Shown: piece by piece, positions 18,672-28,054 of the stretch
How the letters are laid out: each line of letters begins with the position of its first letter
How positions within the stretch are numbered: position 1 is the first letter of the stretch
NCBI RefSeq assembly: GCF_003428885.1
Contig: NZ_QQRU01000010.1
Location: 1-64,000 of the forward strand
Direction of reading: 5' to 3'
Origin: Streptococcus sp. LQJ-218
GTDB taxonomy: Bacteria > Bacillota > Bacilli > Lactobacillales > Streptococcaceae
DNA: 64,000 nucleotides
The notes under the pieces: generated by a model
What the model was told of the DNA's origin: nothing
Database searches by the model: none
Seen by the model: the letters and a program-made list of their open reading frames with translations, nothing else
Position numbers and translations under genes: made by a program

Positions 18672-19622
18672 CTGTCCATATTTTTGGTAAAAGTCAACTT
18701 TTACTTGGATGAAGCTTTTTGCTTCACGTAGGAGTTGAAGAAGCGTGGCGCGGGTTTCAAATTCTTCTCTGGTCTTAGGCAGACTGCGGTTCCGGAAGAC
18801 TTCCAGATAACGTTCAATTTCATCGAGCAAATCAGAAGCAGGATTGGTCTGGCTCAATTGACCGGCAATTTTTGAAAAGAGTTGGGCCAAAATTAGGCTT
18901 TCACTGGCAGCTAGGTGACAGGTGTTGATCTGCTGAGCCATATTTCGCAGGATGCGACTTTGTCGCTGTCTCATCTCAAAGTAGTGAATATGGTAATCAG
19001 TCTGGTGAAAGAGGTGGTCTGAGTGGTCCAAATAGACCAGTCTGAGGGCTTCTTCCAAAAGAGTGTCTAATTCTTCTACTAGCTGTGCTTGGTTGCGTCC
19101 GTCCCCTCTTGATAAATAATATTTGAAGCGCTGGAGAATATCTTTTAACTTTTCTTCTACCAATGCGTGGTAGTGATGAATTTCCTCTTCTCGTGAAGGC
19201 ATGTAGAGATTGACAAGCAAGGCAAATCCTGTACCAATAGCAAAGAGAAGGAATTCATTGACTAGAAGGTCTGGAGAGGTTGACTCTTGCACCAAGAGAT
19301 GGCTAACCAAAACGCTACTTGGTGTGATGCCAATTTCCCAGCCCATCTTATAGGCTAGAGGCACATAAAGGGCTAGGTAGAGGCCGAGGCTCCAGATATG
19401 AAATCCGCTCAAGTGAAAAACCAGAACACCGATAGCTAGAGCTAGGAGCATGGAAAAGAGTCGATTGCGGGCCAGTTTTAAGGTACTTCTACGAGTATCG
19501 GATAGGCTCAAGAGGGCGATGATTCCAGCCGAGACAGCTGAGGAGAGATTGAAAAAATAAGCAAGAAGACAGGCAAGACAGGTAGCTAAGATGAGTTTTG
19601 TCGTACGTTGGCTAATAGACAT
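18669..19622 (-). CDS. Aromatic acid exporter (ArAE)-family membrane protein, FUSC-like
   Basis: A 317-residue protein with about five hydrophobic helices in residues 1-140 and a soluble helical C-terminal half rich in Glu, Leu and Arg. This matches the Firmicutes ArAE_1 / ArAE_1_C two-domain family (YqjA-like). Family members are predicted exporters; the substrate is unknown. The N-terminal block MSISQRTTKLILATCLACLLAYFF is typical. It lies 67 bases downstream of sstT on the same strand, so the two may be cotranscribed. Its TAA stop is formed by the edge of the BOX fragment, so its last residues (YQKYGQ) may have been set by that insertion. Confidence 0.8.
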   Translation of the reverse strand: MSISQRTTKLILATCLACLLAYFFNLSSAVSAGIIALLSLSDTRRSTLKLARNRLFSMLLALAIGVLVFHLSGFHIWSLGLYLALYVPLAYKMGWEIGITPSSVLVSHLLVQESTSPDLLVNEFLLFAIGTGFALLVNLYMPSREEEIHHYHALVEEKLKDILQRFKYYLSRGDGRNQAQLVEELDTLLEEALRLVYLDHSDHLFHQTDYHIHYFEMRQRQSRILRNMAQQINTCHLAASESLILAQLFSKIAGQLSQTNPASDLLDEIERYLEVFRNRSLPKTREEFETRATLLQLLREAKSFIQVKVDFYQKYGQ

Positions 19623-19689
19623 AAGAATTTCCTAGTAAGTTAGAATAAAAGCGGAAAAGACAAGACCTGAGTAGGCTTGCCTTTATGAG

Positions 19690-20895
19690 TTATTTTTTAC
19701 GGGCTGTCGCATATTCGGCAACGGCAGTAAAGAGGACATCTGTAGAAGAGTTGAGGGCTGTTTCACATGAGTCCTGGATGACCCCAATCACAAATCCAAC
19801 CCCAACAACTTGCATGGCAATATCGTTAGAAATACCGAAAAGGCTACAAGCAACTGGGATAAGAAGGAGGGATCCTCCGGCAATACCAGAAGCACCACAG
19901 GCTGAGATAGCTGCTATCAAACTGAGGATAAAGGCTGTCGCAAAGTCAACAGGGATTCCAAGAGTATTAACTGCAGCAAGGGTCAAAATGTTAATAGTAA
20001 TCGCTGCCCCGGCCATGTTGATAGTAGAACCAAGTGGGATAGAAACAGAATAGGTGTCTGGATTTAGACCGAGGTCGTGACAAAGTTTCATGTTGACAGG
20101 GATGTTAGCTGCAGAACTACGAGTGAAGAAGGCTGTCACACCGCTGACACGCAAACATTTCCAAACGAGGGGATAAGGATTTCTCTTTATAAAGAAAAAG
20201 GCGATTAGTGGATTGACTACCAGCGCTACAAAGAGCATGGTTGTCACCAAGAGTGCAAGTAAGATTCCATAGTTCGCTAGACTTCCGATTCCCTTATCAG
20301 AGATAGTTTTAAAGACAAGGCCAAGGATTCCAAATGGAGCTAGGTTAATGATCCATTCGACAATCTTAGAAGTTACATCAGCCATGGTTTTCAGCAATTC
20401 TTTACTATTTTTGCTGGCCTCTCTCATAGCAATTCCGAAAACAACTGCCCAAGATAGGATACCGATGTAGTTAGCAGTAACGAGGGCATTGACTGGATTG
20501 TCAACCAGTTTGAGCAAGAGGTTGCTGAGGACCTGTCCAATTCCATCTGGTGGTGCAATTTCTGTATTGGCACTATTTAAGGTAATCTCAACAGGGACGA
20601 TGAAACTTGCTAAGACAGCAACAAGAGCGGCAGCAAAAGTTCCTAGCAAGTAAAGGAAGATAACTGTTTTCATGTTGCTATCTTGCCCTTTTTGATGTTG
20701 GGAAAGGGCGTTAGCAACGAGGGCAAAGACTAGAATAGGTGCGATGGCTTTTAGGCCGCCAACAAAGAGATCTCCGAGTAAACCAATTCCTGAAATATTA
20801 GGAAGTGTCAGTCCTAGGCTTCCTCCAATAAGCATACCAATCAAAATCCGTTTGATCAGGCTTGTCTTATTCCAAGCATGGATGCATTTTTTCAT
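19690..20895 (-). CDS. sstT: Serine/threonine:sodium symporter SstT
   Basis: A 401-residue dicarboxylate/amino acid:cation symporter (DAACS) family protein that imports serine and threonine with sodium. Eight or more hydrophobic segments are visible, together with the family hairpin/substrate region [15 protein letters not shown]-like ([12 protein letters not shown]) and [20 protein letters not shown], then [25 protein letters not shown]. The start codon ATG is at 20895 behind aaaggag. It is transcribed away from the mscS-like gene. Length and motifs fit SstT rather than GltP/GltT. Confidence 0.92.
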   Translation of the reverse strand: MKKCIHAWNKTSLIKRILIGMLIGGSLGLTLPNISGIGLLGDLFVGGLKAIAPILVFALVANALSQHQKGQDSNMKTVIFLYLLGTFAAALVAVLASFIVPVEITLNSANTEIAPPDGIGQVLSNLLLKLVDNPVNALVTANYIGILSWAVVFGIAMREASKNSKELLKTMADVTSKIVEWIINLAPFGILGLVFKTISDKGIGSLANYGILLALLVTTMLFVALVVNPLIAFFFIKRNPYPLVWKCLRVSGVTAFFTRSSAANIPVNMKLCHDLGLNPDTYSVSIPLGSTINMAGAAITINILTLAAVNTLGIPVDFATAFILSLIAAISACGASGIAGGSLLLIPVACSLFGISNDIAMQVVGVGFVIGVIQDSCETALNSSTDVLFTAVAEYATARKK

Positions 20896-21019
20896 AACAA
20901 TCTCCTTTGTTGTGTAATGTTTATGATTATAGTATAAAGATGAACTAAAATCAAGAATTTTCTGTCTATTTTTGCTGTTATTTTTGAATATTTATGGAGA
21001 CTCATCACTTGTAAAAGTA

Positions 21020-21028
21020 TGGTATAAT
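21020..21028 (+). promoter_or_regulatory. Extended -10 promoter upstream of the MscS-family gene
   Basis: TGGTATAAT (TG-N-TATAAT), 18 bases before the start codon at 21047. No good -35 is visible, as is common with extended -10 promoters in streptococci. Confidence 0.65.
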
Positions 21029-21046
21029 AGATGAAAGGAGTTTTCT

Positions 21047-21613
21047 ATGAAAGAATTTATTCAAACCTACCTCAATAAGCTTGATGTTACAACGATTATT
21101 GAAAATATCTTAACCAAGTTAATTTCTCTGTTATTCCTAGTTTTGCTTTTTTATATAGCTAAGAAATTGCTCCATACCATGGTGCAGAGAATTGTCAAAC
21201 CTTCTCTAAAAATGTCTCGTCATGATGTTGGACGTCAGAAAACCATTTCACGTTTATTAGAGAATGTGTTTAATTATACTCTCTATTTCTTTTTACTCTA
21301 TTGCATTTTGTCGATTTTAGGTTTGCCAGTCTCTAGTTTACTTGCTGGGGCTGGGATTGCTGGGGTAGCTATTGGAATGGGAGCTCAAGGTTTTCTGTCT
21401 GATGTCATCAATGGCTTTTTCATCCTTTTTGAACGTCAACTGGATGTAGGAGATGAGGTTGTTCTGACAAATGGCCCTATCACTGTATCGGGCAAGGTTG
21501 TCAGCGTCGGTATTCGAACTACTCAACTCAGAGGAGAAGACCAGGTTCTGCACTTCGTTCCCAATCGGAATATCACCGTTGTCAGCAATTTCTCTCGGAC
21601 AGACCAGGTCTGA
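21047..21613 (+). CDS. Small MscS-family mechanosensitive channel
   Basis: A 188-residue protein that releases solutes on hypo-osmotic shock in this family. It has transmembrane helices at about 20-42 and 75-95, then a pore-lining helix rich in Gly/Ala (SSLLAGAGIAGVAIGMGAQGFLSDVINGFFILFE), which is the MscS signature. The beta domain (VGDEVVLTNGPITVSGKVVSVGIRTTQLRGED...VPNRNI) follows. It stops at FSRTDQV, where typical MscS proteins (about 280 residues) continue into the alpha/beta cytoplasmic vestibule. It is either a naturally short form or a truncation. The corA-like gene follows with its own promoter. Confidence 0.85.
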   Translation: MKEFIQTYLNKLDVTTIIENILTKLISLLFLVLLFYIAKKLLHTMVQRIVKPSLKMSRHDVGRQKTISRLLENVFNYTLYFFLLYCILSILGLPVSSLLAGAGIAGVAIGMGAQGFLSDVINGFFILFERQLDVGDEVVLTNGPITVSGKVVSVGIRTTQLRGEDQVLHFVPNRNITVVSNFSRTDQV

Positions 21614-21629
21614 AATTCTAGCAGATTTA

Positions 21630-21638
21630 TGGTACAAT
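21630..21638 (+). promoter_or_regulatory. Extended -10 promoter upstream of the CorA-family gene
   Basis: TGGTACAAT (TG-N-TACAAT) ends 26 bases before ATG 21665, in the short gap after the mscS-like stop codon. No clear -35. Confidence 0.6.
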
Positions 21639-21664
21639 AGAAAGAGTTTTGTAAAGGAGAGAAG

Positions 21665-22573
21665 ATGTTTTTAGAAAAACAGTTGGGTAATGGTTGTATC
21701 TGGATTAACTTAGATTTGGACAGGTTGAAAAAACTAGAGGACCTTTCTGAAATCTACGGTTTGGACCAAGAAACCATTGAATACGCACTGGATAGAAATG
21801 AACGTGCTCACATGGATTATCACCGTGAAAATGGGACGGTGACCTTTATCTACAATGTCTTGGACTTGAAAAAGGATAAGACCTACTATGAAGCCTTTCC
21901 TATGACTTTTATCGTGGAACATCGTCGCCTGATTACCATTAGTAATACTAAGAACGCCTATATTATTGAACAGATGACACGTTATCTGGAGAATCATGAT
22001 ATGCTTTCGATTTACAAGTTTCTCTTTGCCAGTCTAGAAATCATTAGCAACGCCTACTATCCTATCATCGAGCAGATGGACAAGAGTAAGGATGAAGTCA
22101 ATGGGCTCTTGCGTCAGCGGACGACAAAGAAAAATCTCTTTGCCCTTTCCGACTTGGAGACTGGTATGGTCTATCTGACAGTGGCTGCCAAGCAAAATCG
22201 CATGTTGCTTGAGTATATCCAAGAACATGCTCTTTATCGCGGTTTTAACGAAATTGAGAGAGAGCAGTTTGATGACGCCATGATTGAGGCTCATCAGTTG
22301 GTGTCCATGACAGACTTGATTTCACAAGTCCTTCAACAACTATCAGCATCTTACAACAACATCCTAAACAACAACCTGAATGATAACTTGACAACCTTGA
22401 CCATTATTTCAGTTTTACTAGCAGTTTTGGCAGTAGTGACGGGCTTTTTTGGGATGAATGTTCCCCTTCCCTTCACAGATGAGCCCTATGCTTGGGTCTA
22501 CATTAGTTTAGCCAGTGCTGGGTTGTGGATTGTTTTGTCATCGTTATTAAGGAAAATTGCGAAAAAAAGTTAA
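21665..22573 (+). CDS. CorA-family magnesium/divalent cation transporter
   Basis: A 302-residue CorA-type channel for Mg2+ (or Co2+/Ni2+). A long soluble N-terminal domain and helical stalk are followed by two C-terminal transmembrane helices (about 240-262 and 275-295). The selectivity motif GMN lies between them (TGFFGMNVPLPF). The start is ATG 21665 with aaaggagag. It is close to the family's usual length of about 315 residues. The gene is followed after 14 bases by yqeG. Which ion it carries cannot be told from the sequence. Confidence 0.9.
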   Translation: MFLEKQLGNGCIWINLDLDRLKKLEDLSEIYGLDQETIEYALDRNERAHMDYHRENGTVTFIYNVLDLKKDKTYYEAFPMTFIVEHRRLITISNTKNAYIIEQMTRYLENHDMLSIYKFLFASLEIISNAYYPIIEQMDKSKDEVNGLLRQRTTKKNLFALSDLETGMVYLTVAAKQNRMLLEYIQEHALYRGFNEIEREQFDDAMIEAHQLVSMTDLISQVLQQLSASYNNILNNNLNDNLTTLTIISVLLAVLAVVTGFFGMNVPLPFTDEPYAWVYISLASAGLWIVLSSLLRKIAKKS

Positions 22574-22587
22574 GAAAAGGAGCCAAA

Positions 22588-23115
22588 ATGGCGATTGAAA
22601 ATTACATGCCAGATTTTGCTGTGGAAGCAGTCTATGATCTGACAGTCCCAAGCCTGCAGGCGCAGGGAATCAAGGCTGTTTTGGTCGATTTGGACAATAC
22701 CCTCATTGCTTGGAATAATCCAGATGGAACAGAAGAGATGAAGCAATGGCTACATGACCTTCGAGACGCGGGTATTCGCATTATCGTAGTTTCAAATAAC
22801 ACTAAAAAACGGGTCCAACGAGCAGTTGAAAAATTTGGGATTGACTATGTTTATTGGGCTTTAAAGCCTTTCACATTTGGGATTGACCGTGCCATGAAAC
22901 ATTTCCACTATGAAAAAGACCAAGTGGTCATGGTAGGCGACCAGCTTATGACGGATATTCGGGCAGCCCATCGTGCAGGTATTCGTTCGATTTTGGTTAA
23001 ACCCTTGGTTCAGCAAGACTCTATTAAGACTCAGATTAACCGAGCGCGTGAGCGTCGTGTCATGAAAAAAATCGCTGAAAAGTATGGCCCTATCACTTAT
23101 AAAAAAGGAATCTAA
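22588..23115 (+). CDS. yqeG: YqeG-family HAD IIIA phosphatase
   Basis: A 175-residue HAD-superfamily hydrolase. HAD motif I is VDLDNTLIAW (D-x-D), motif II VVSNN, motif III the lysine of LKPF, and motif IV VGDQLMTD. I start it at ATG 22588, directly behind aaaaggag, not at upstream in-frame codons inside the corA-like gene. It heads the conserved Firmicutes cluster yqeG-yqeH-yhbY-nadD-yqeK-rsfS, which serves ribosome assembly and NAD synthesis. Its substrate is not known to me. Two bases separate it from yqeH. Confidence 0.9.
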   Translation: MAIENYMPDFAVEAVYDLTVPSLQAQGIKAVLVDLDNTLIAWNNPDGTEEMKQWLHDLRDAGIRIIVVSNNTKKRVQRAVEKFGIDYVYWALKPFTFGIDRAMKHFHYEKDQVVMVGDQLMTDIRAAHRAGIRSILVKPLVQQDSIKTQINRARERRVMKKIAEKYGPITYKKGI

Positions 23116-23117
23116 TT

Positions 23118-24224
23118 ATGGAAGAAATTCTCTGTATTGGTTGTGGAGCAATCATTCAGACGGAAGATAAGACTGGTTTAGGTTTTACTCCCCAGTCGGC
23201 ACTTGAAAAAGGTTTGGAGACTGGCGAAGTTTATTGCCAGCGTTGTTTCCGTCTTCGTCATTATAATGAAATCACAGATGTTCAGTTGACGGACGATGAT
23301 TTCCTAAGACTCTTGCACGAGGTGGGAGACAGTGATGCTTTAGTGGTTAATGTCATTGATATCTTTGATTTTAATGGGTCTGTCATCCCAGGCTTGCCAC
23401 GCTTTGTATCGGGCAATGATGTCCTCTTGGTTGGAAATAAAAAAGATATTCTGCCCAAGTCAGTTAAACCGGGCAAGATTAGCCAGTGGCTGATGGAACG
23501 TGCCCACGAAGAAGGACTTCGTCCTGTTGATGTCGTCCTAACTTCAGCTCAAAACAAACATGCCATTAAGGAAGTCATTGACAAAATCGAGCAGTATCGT
23601 ATGGGCCGTGATGTCTACGTGGTCGGTGTGACCAACGTTGGAAAATCAACCCTTATCAATGCTATTATCCAAGAAATCACGGGTGACCAGAATGTTATCA
23701 CGACTTCGCGCTTCCCAGGGACAACCTTGGACAAGATTGAGATTCCACTTGACGACGGATCTTATATCTACGATACACCGGGAATTATCCACCGTCACCA
23801 GATGGCCCACTACTTGACGGCTAAAAACCTTAAGTATGTCAGCCCTAAAAAGGAAATCAAACCTAAAACCTACCAGCTCAATCCTGAACAAACCCTATTT
23901 CTAGGTGGTCTCGGACGCTTTGACTTCATTGCGGGTGAAAAGCAAGGTTTTACAGCCTTCTTTGACAATGAACTAAAACTCCACCGTACCAAGCTCGAAG
24001 GAGCGAGTGCCTTTTACGACAAGCATCTCGGAACCCTTTTAACGCCACCAAATAGCAAGGAAAAAGAAGATTTTCCAAAACTGGTCCAACATGTCTTTAC
24101 TATCAAGGATAAGACTGACTTAGTTATCTCAGGACTAGGCTGGATCCGTGTGACAGGAAGTGCCAAAGTCGCCGTCTGGGCACCAGAAGGCGTCGCAGTT
24201 GTCACACGAAAAGCAATTATTTAA
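23118..24224 (+). CDS. yqeH: Ribosome biogenesis GTPase YqeH
   Basis: A 368-residue circularly permuted GTPase needed for 30S subunit assembly. An N-terminal zinc-finger (CIGCG ... CQRCF) is followed by the GTPase motifs in permuted order: G4 NKKD and G5-like TSA come before G1 GVTNVGKST, then the G2-region FPGTT and G3 DTPG. The C-terminal third is the RNA-binding domain of the family. The start is ATG 23118, two bases after yqeG. An unusual 211-base structured gap separates it from yhbY. Confidence 0.94.
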   Translation: MEEILCIGCGAIIQTEDKTGLGFTPQSALEKGLETGEVYCQRCFRLRHYNEITDVQLTDDDFLRLLHEVGDSDALVVNVIDIFDFNGSVIPGLPRFVSGNDVLLVGNKKDILPKSVKPGKISQWLMERAHEEGLRPVDVVLTSAQNKHAIKEVIDKIEQYRMGRDVYVVGVTNVGKSTLINAIIQEITGDQNVITTSRFPGTTLDKIEIPLDDGSYIYDTPGIIHRHQMAHYLTAKNLKYVSPKKEIKPKTYQLNPEQTLFLGGLGRFDFIAGEKQGFTAFFDNELKLHRTKLEGASAFYDKHLGTLLTPPNSKEKEDFPKLVQHVFTIKDKTDLVISGLGWIRVTGSAKVAVWAPEGVAVVTRKAII

Positions 24225-24262
24225 AATAAAATCACTGAGCGAACAAAGTGAGCTCATAAAAA

Positions 24263-24417
24263 GATAGTTATTGCTGTGGTGTGATTGCCAATCGTTAGAT
24301 TGGCAAGGGGCGCAATTGAGACCAAGGCTCAATTGTGAGGTCAGGAAATCCATTTTTCAAAGATGAGATCTTTGGAAAATTAGTTCCGACCGTCCCTCAC
24401 CACCTAAAATAACTATC
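24263..24417 (+). ncRNA. Multi-stem structured intergenic element between yqeH and yhbY
   Basis: A closing stem gatagttatt (24263-24272) / aataactatc (24408-24417) is extended by gtggtg (24276-24281) / caccac (24398-24403). It encloses three hairpins: 24285-24293/24298-24306 (9 bp, loop gtta), 24313-24320/24328-24335 (8 bp), and 24354-24364/24368-24379 (one bulge). ggggcg (24307-24312) can also pair with cgtccc (24391-24396). It could be a leader RNA for yhbY-nadD, an RNA-processing site, or a small mobile repeat. I do not recognise the family. Confidence 0.5.
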
Positions 24418-24435
24418 AAAAAAGGAAGAAAAAAT

Positions 24436-24747
24436 ATGTCATTAACATCGAAACAACGTGCCTTCCTCAACAGTCAGGCACACACCCTCAAGCCCATCAT
24501 TCAAATCGGGAAAAATGGACTTAACGACCAAATCAAAACCAGCGTCCGTCAAGCTCTTGATGCCCGCGAATTGATTAAAGTAACGCTCTTGCAAAACACT
24601 GATGAAAACATCCACGAAGTAGCTGAAATCTTGGAAGAAGAAATTGGTGTGGATACTGTCCAAAAAATCGGTCGTATCTTGATTTTGTATAAACAATCAA
24701 GCAAGAAAGAGAATCGCAAGATTTCTAAAAAAGTTAAAGAAATCTAA
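24436..24747 (+). CDS. yhbY: YhbY-family ribosome assembly RNA-binding protein
   Basis: A 103-residue CRM-domain protein that binds the large-subunit precursor. Typical elements are MSLTSKQRAFLNSQAHTLKP, then IQIGKNGLND (the GxxG loop equivalent KNG), and GRILILYK near the end, followed by a basic tail (KKENRKISKKVKEI). The start is ATG 24436 behind aaggaag. The gene is separated from yqeH by the structured element and is 51 bases before nadD. Confidence 0.92.
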   Translation: MSLTSKQRAFLNSQAHTLKPIIQIGKNGLNDQIKTSVRQALDARELIKVTLLQNTDENIHEVAEILEEEIGVDTVQKIGRILILYKQSSKKENRKISKKVKEI

Positions 24748-24798
24748 AAAACCTACTCCAAACAACTATTTTTACAGAGAAATAAAGGAGACTAGCCT

Positions 24799-25428
24799 AT
24801 GGCAATCGAATTATTGACTCCCTTTACCAAGGTAGAGTTGGAGCCAGAAATCAAGGAGAAAAAACGCAAACAAGTTGGGATTTTAGGGGGGAATTTTAAT
24901 CCTGTTCACAATGCCCATCTCATTGTTGCGGATCAAGTGCGCCAGCAGTTGGGACTGGACCAGGTTCTGCTCATGCCTGAATACCAACCTCCTCATGTAG
25001 ATAAAAAGGAAACCATCCCTGAACACCATCGTCTTAAGATGCTTGAGTTGGCTATTGAGGGAAGTGAAGGTCTGGCTATTGAAACCATTGAGCTAGAGCG
25101 CAAGGGCATTTCCTATACCTACGACACCATGAAGCTTTTAACAGGGAAGAATCCAGATACCGATTATTATTTCATTATCGGAGCCGACATGGTGGACTAT
25201 CTGCCTAAGTGGTATCGAATTGACGAGCTGGTTGACATGGTTCAGTTTGTGGGGGTTCAGCGCCCACGCTACAAGGCAGGGACTTCTTACCCAGTTATCT
25301 GGGTGGATGTGCCTCTCATGGATATCTCGTCCAGCATGGTACGTGATTTCATCGCCCAAGGACGCACACCTAACTTTCTCTTGCCAAAACCAGTGCTAGA
25401 CTATATTGAGAAAGAAAGGCTTTACTGA
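24799..25428 (+). CDS. nadD: Nicotinate-nucleotide adenylyltransferase NadD
   Basis: A 209-residue enzyme making deamido-NAD from nicotinate mononucleotide and ATP. The nucleotidyltransferase motif is [15 protein letters not shown] (GxFxPxHxxH), and the C-terminal ISSSMVRDF provides the SxTxxR-type ATP-binding motif. An N-terminal extension of about 27 residues ([24 protein letters not shown]) precedes the core. ATG 24799 has aaaggag. Its TGA overlaps the next ATG (TGATG), so yqeK translation is probably coupled. Confidence 0.93.
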   Translation: MAIELLTPFTKVELEPEIKEKKRKQVGILGGNFNPVHNAHLIVADQVRQQLGLDQVLLMPEYQPPHVDKKETIPEHHRLKMLELAIEGSEGLAIETIELERKGISYTYDTMKLLTGKNPDTDYYFIIGADMVDYLPKWYRIDELVDMVQFVGVQRPRYKAGTSYPVIWVDVPLMDISSSMVRDFIAQGRTPNFLLPKPVLDYIEKERLY

Positions 25429-26021
25429 TGGGCTATCAAGACTATATTAACTGCACCCGTGAGGCTTTGTTGGAAAAAATGGCAGAGCTTCTACCCGAGA
25501 AACGTTTAACCCATTGCTTAGGTGTGGAGCGTGCAGCCATGGAATTGGCTCAGCGCTTTGGCGTGGATGTTGAAAAAGCTGGTTTAGCAGGTCTCCTTCA
25601 TGACTATGCAAAAAAACTGTTCGATCAGGAATTCCTAGACTTGATTGATCGTTATCAGCTAGACCCTGACCTTAAAAATTGGGGTAACAATGTCTGGCAT
25701 GGTATGGTTGGGATTTATAAAATTCAGGAAGATTTGGATTTACAAGATTCTGAAATCCTACGAGCTATTGAAATTCATACAGTCGGAGCAAGTCAGATGA
25801 CAGACCTTGATAAGGTTATCTACGTCGCAGACTATATCGAGCACAATCGTACCTTTCCAGATGTGGATGAGGCTCGTGAGATTGCAAGTTTATCGCTCAA
25901 TAAGGCAGTTGCTTACGAAACAGCTCGTACTGTGGAACATTTGGCTCACCAAGGATTTCCCATCTATCCCCAAACCCTTGAAACCTATAACGCCTTTGTG
26001 CACTATTTGAAAGAGGACTAA
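25428..26021 (+). CDS. yqeK: YqeK-family HD-domain diadenosine tetraphosphatase
   Basis: A 197-residue HD-superfamily phosphohydrolase. The metal site is seen as the histidine in RLTHCLGVE, then LLHDYAKK (HD), WHGMVG, and later VADYIEHNR with the conserved Asp. YqeK-type proteins hydrolyse Ap4A symmetrically to ADP, which is known for the family and not shown here. It overlaps nadD by one base. rsfS starts immediately after its stop. Confidence 0.92.
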   Translation: MGYQDYINCTREALLEKMAELLPEKRLTHCLGVERAAMELAQRFGVDVEKAGLAGLLHDYAKKLFDQEFLDLIDRYQLDPDLKNWGNNVWHGMVGIYKIQEDLDLQDSEILRAIEIHTVGASQMTDLDKVIYVADYIEHNRTFPDVDEAREIASLSLNKAVAYETARTVEHLAHQGFPIYPQTLETYNAFVHYLKED

Positions 26022-26375
<354 letters not shown>

Positions 26376-26381
26376 AAGATG

Positions 26382-26410
26382 AACTCAGTTGTAGTCAACT
26401 GGGTTTCTTT
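26382..26410 (+). terminator. Weak terminator after rsfS
   Basis: A 10-bp stem (26382-26391 with 26396-26405, one G-U pair), tetraloop tagt, followed by tcttt. The short T tract suggests partial readthrough into the methyltransferase gene. Confidence 0.6.
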
Positions 26411-26485
26411 GCTTATTTTAGAAAAATTGATAGAAAGGTAAAGGGCGAGTGGTGTTTGCCATGGAGGCTCTTGGTATCATGTTTT

Positions 26486-27226
26486 ATGGCAACTTATGAA
26501 ACTTTTGCGGCTGTTTACGATGCTGTGATGGATGATAGTTTATACGATAAATGGACGGATTTTTCCCTCCGGCATTTGCCCAAGACTAAGGAGAGAAAGA
26601 AACTCTTGGAATTGGCTTGTGGGACAGGCATCCAGTCTGTGCGCTTTTCTCAGGCTGGTTTTAATGTGACTGGACTTGATTTGAGTGCGGATATGTTGAA
26701 GATTGCCGAAAAGAGAGCGGCTTCAGCCAAGCAAAAGATTGATTTCATTGAAGGCAATATGCTGGATTTATCCAAGGTTGGTCAATACGACTTTGTCACT
26801 TGTTATTCGGACTCAATCTGCTACATGCAGGATGAGGTGGAAGTCGGGGACGTCTTTAAGGAAGTCTATAATGCTCTCAATGAGGACGGAATCTTTATCT
26901 TTGATGTGCATTCGACTTACCAGACAGATGAGGTCTTCCCGGGCTATTCCTACCATGAAAACGCCGAAGACTTTGCCATGCTTTGGGATACCTATGAGGA
27001 CGATGCTCCTCACTCCATCGTGCATGAACTGACCTTCTTTGTCAAGGAGGCAGATGGTTCCTTTAGCCGTCATGATGAGGTACATGAGGAACGGACTTAC
27101 GAGATCTTGACCTATGATATCTTGCTGGAACAGGCTGGTTTCAAATCCTTCAAACTCTATGCAGACTTTGAAGACAAGGAGCCAACAGAAACCAGTACCC
27201 GTTGGTTTTTTGTGGCGCAGAAGTAG
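26486..27226 (+). CDS. Class I SAM-dependent methyltransferase
   Basis: A 246-residue Rossmann-fold methyltransferase. Motif I, LLELACGTGIQSVRF, binds SAM, and post-I is VTGLDLSADML; FVTCYSDSICYM and a conserved aromatic-rich C-terminus follow. I start it at ATG 26486 (MATYETFAAVYDAVMDD), the usual N-terminus of this streptococcal family, although the nearest strong ggagg is about 19 bases upstream and an in-frame TTG at 26456 is possible. It usually lies between rsfS and tmcAL in this group. The methyl acceptor is unknown. Confidence 0.85.
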   Translation: MATYETFAAVYDAVMDDSLYDKWTDFSLRHLPKTKERKKLLELACGTGIQSVRFSQAGFNVTGLDLSADMLKIAEKRAASAKQKIDFIEGNMLDLSKVGQYDFVTCYSDSICYMQDEVEVGDVFKEVYNALNEDGIFIFDVHSTYQTDEVFPGYSYHENAEDFAMLWDTYEDDAPHSIVHELTFFVKEADGSFSRHDEVHEERTYEILTYDILLEQAGFKSFKLYADFEDKEPTETSTRWFFVAQK

Positions 27227-27239
27227 GAGATTAGCATGA
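27223..27239 (+). repeat. Left copy of a 17-bp direct repeat
   Basis: gtaggagattagcatga, identical to 28038-28054. It covers the methyltransferase stop codon, a ribosome site and the start codon of the next gene. Confidence 0.85.
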
Positions 27240-28054
27240 TAAAAGGACTAGTTTGGCTGTTAGTATTTATATTAATTTATTTTGCTGCTTATTGTATAAA
27301 ATTTAGAGATAGTATTAGATTTAAATCAATTGCTGTTAGTAAAGCTGAGTTTCAGAGTGATATTGATTTCTTTCGTGAACATATATCTTTTAAAAGTTGG
27401 GAAAAAGGAATAAAATCGATTTTCTGGATTTTAATAGCAAGTGTTATTGTTGTATTTGTATTGACGTTACATCTGTTACTATTAGTTTTAAAAATACCAT
27501 TATTATTTTTGAAGAAGATTGTAATTTATGAAACTGATAATAAGTTTGAATTTTTTAAATATGTCATACTTCCTATGAGTTTGGCGTATTTATTTATAGG
27601 GTATTCCAAAACTGTGAATATAAGTGATACATCTGTAAATATGATAATTTGTTTTGGAGATAAAATTATAAAATTGATCAGTGAATATTCAATTATTCCA
27701 AACGCTTTGTTTTCCATTTTAGTTGTATGTTATGTGATCAAATTGTCATTAAAAAACGATACAGATTTTATTAAAGAATTGTTTGAGTATTTTTTGATCT
27801 GGATTAAAATTATTATAGTTGCATTACTATTTATTTTAATCGGTGGATCTTATGTTCTCCTTTTAGACGAAATAAAAAATTCTAGTTCTAATTTAGATCC
27901 ATATACGATTATACCGATATTTATTGCTAGTTGTATTGTCACATCCAAGATAATTGTTAGATTAATAGTTGTTAAAAGTAATAATGTGTCAATGAAGGCT
28001 AAACGATACCCCTATAGAACAAAAAGGAAATATAGACGTAGGAGATTAGCATGA
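27236..28054 (+). CDS. AT-rich hypothetical membrane protein (accessory insert)
   Basis: A 272-residue protein I do not recognise. It has an N-terminal hydrophobic helix (about 3-19), a pair around 65-92, further helices near 110-120, 155-170 and 188-212, another near 225-245, and a very basic tail ([19 protein letters not shown]). Its codons and AT content are clearly different from the flanking genes. It lies exactly between two copies of a 17-bp direct repeat, which supply its ribosome site and start at one end and its last codons and stop at the other. This points to a recent insertion. It uses ATG 27236 and overlaps tmcAL as ATGA. No function can be assigned. Confidence 0.75.
   Translation: MIKGLVWLLVFILIYFAAYCIKFRDSIRFKSIAVSKAEFQSDIDFFREHISFKSWEKGIKSIFWILIASVIVVFVLTLHLLLLVLKIPLLFLKKIVIYETDNKFEFFKYVILPMSLAYLFIGYSKTVNISDTSVNMIICFGDKIIKLISEYSIIPNALFSILVVCYVIKLSLKNDTDFIKELFEYFLIWIKIIIVALLFILIGGSYVLLLDEIKNSSSNLDPYTIIPIFIASCIVTSKIIVRLIVVKSNNVSMKAKRYPYRTKRKYRRRRLA
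28038..28054 (+). repeat. Right copy of a 17-bp direct repeat
   Basis: gtaggagattagcatga again, supplying the ribosome site and ATG of tmcAL. Removing one copy plus the 798 bases between them would join the methyltransferase directly to tmcAL with the normal spacing. Confidence 0.85.

Noticed and set aside
19685-20053. Open frame on the plus strand opposite sstT.
   Set aside because: Antisense to a well-conserved transporter gene, with no ribosome site or protein motif.
24263-24417. The structured yqeH-yhbY gap as a tRNA or tRNA-like gene.
   Set aside because: There is no T-loop consensus, anticodon arm geometry or CCA-type acceptor end; the closing stem is too long.
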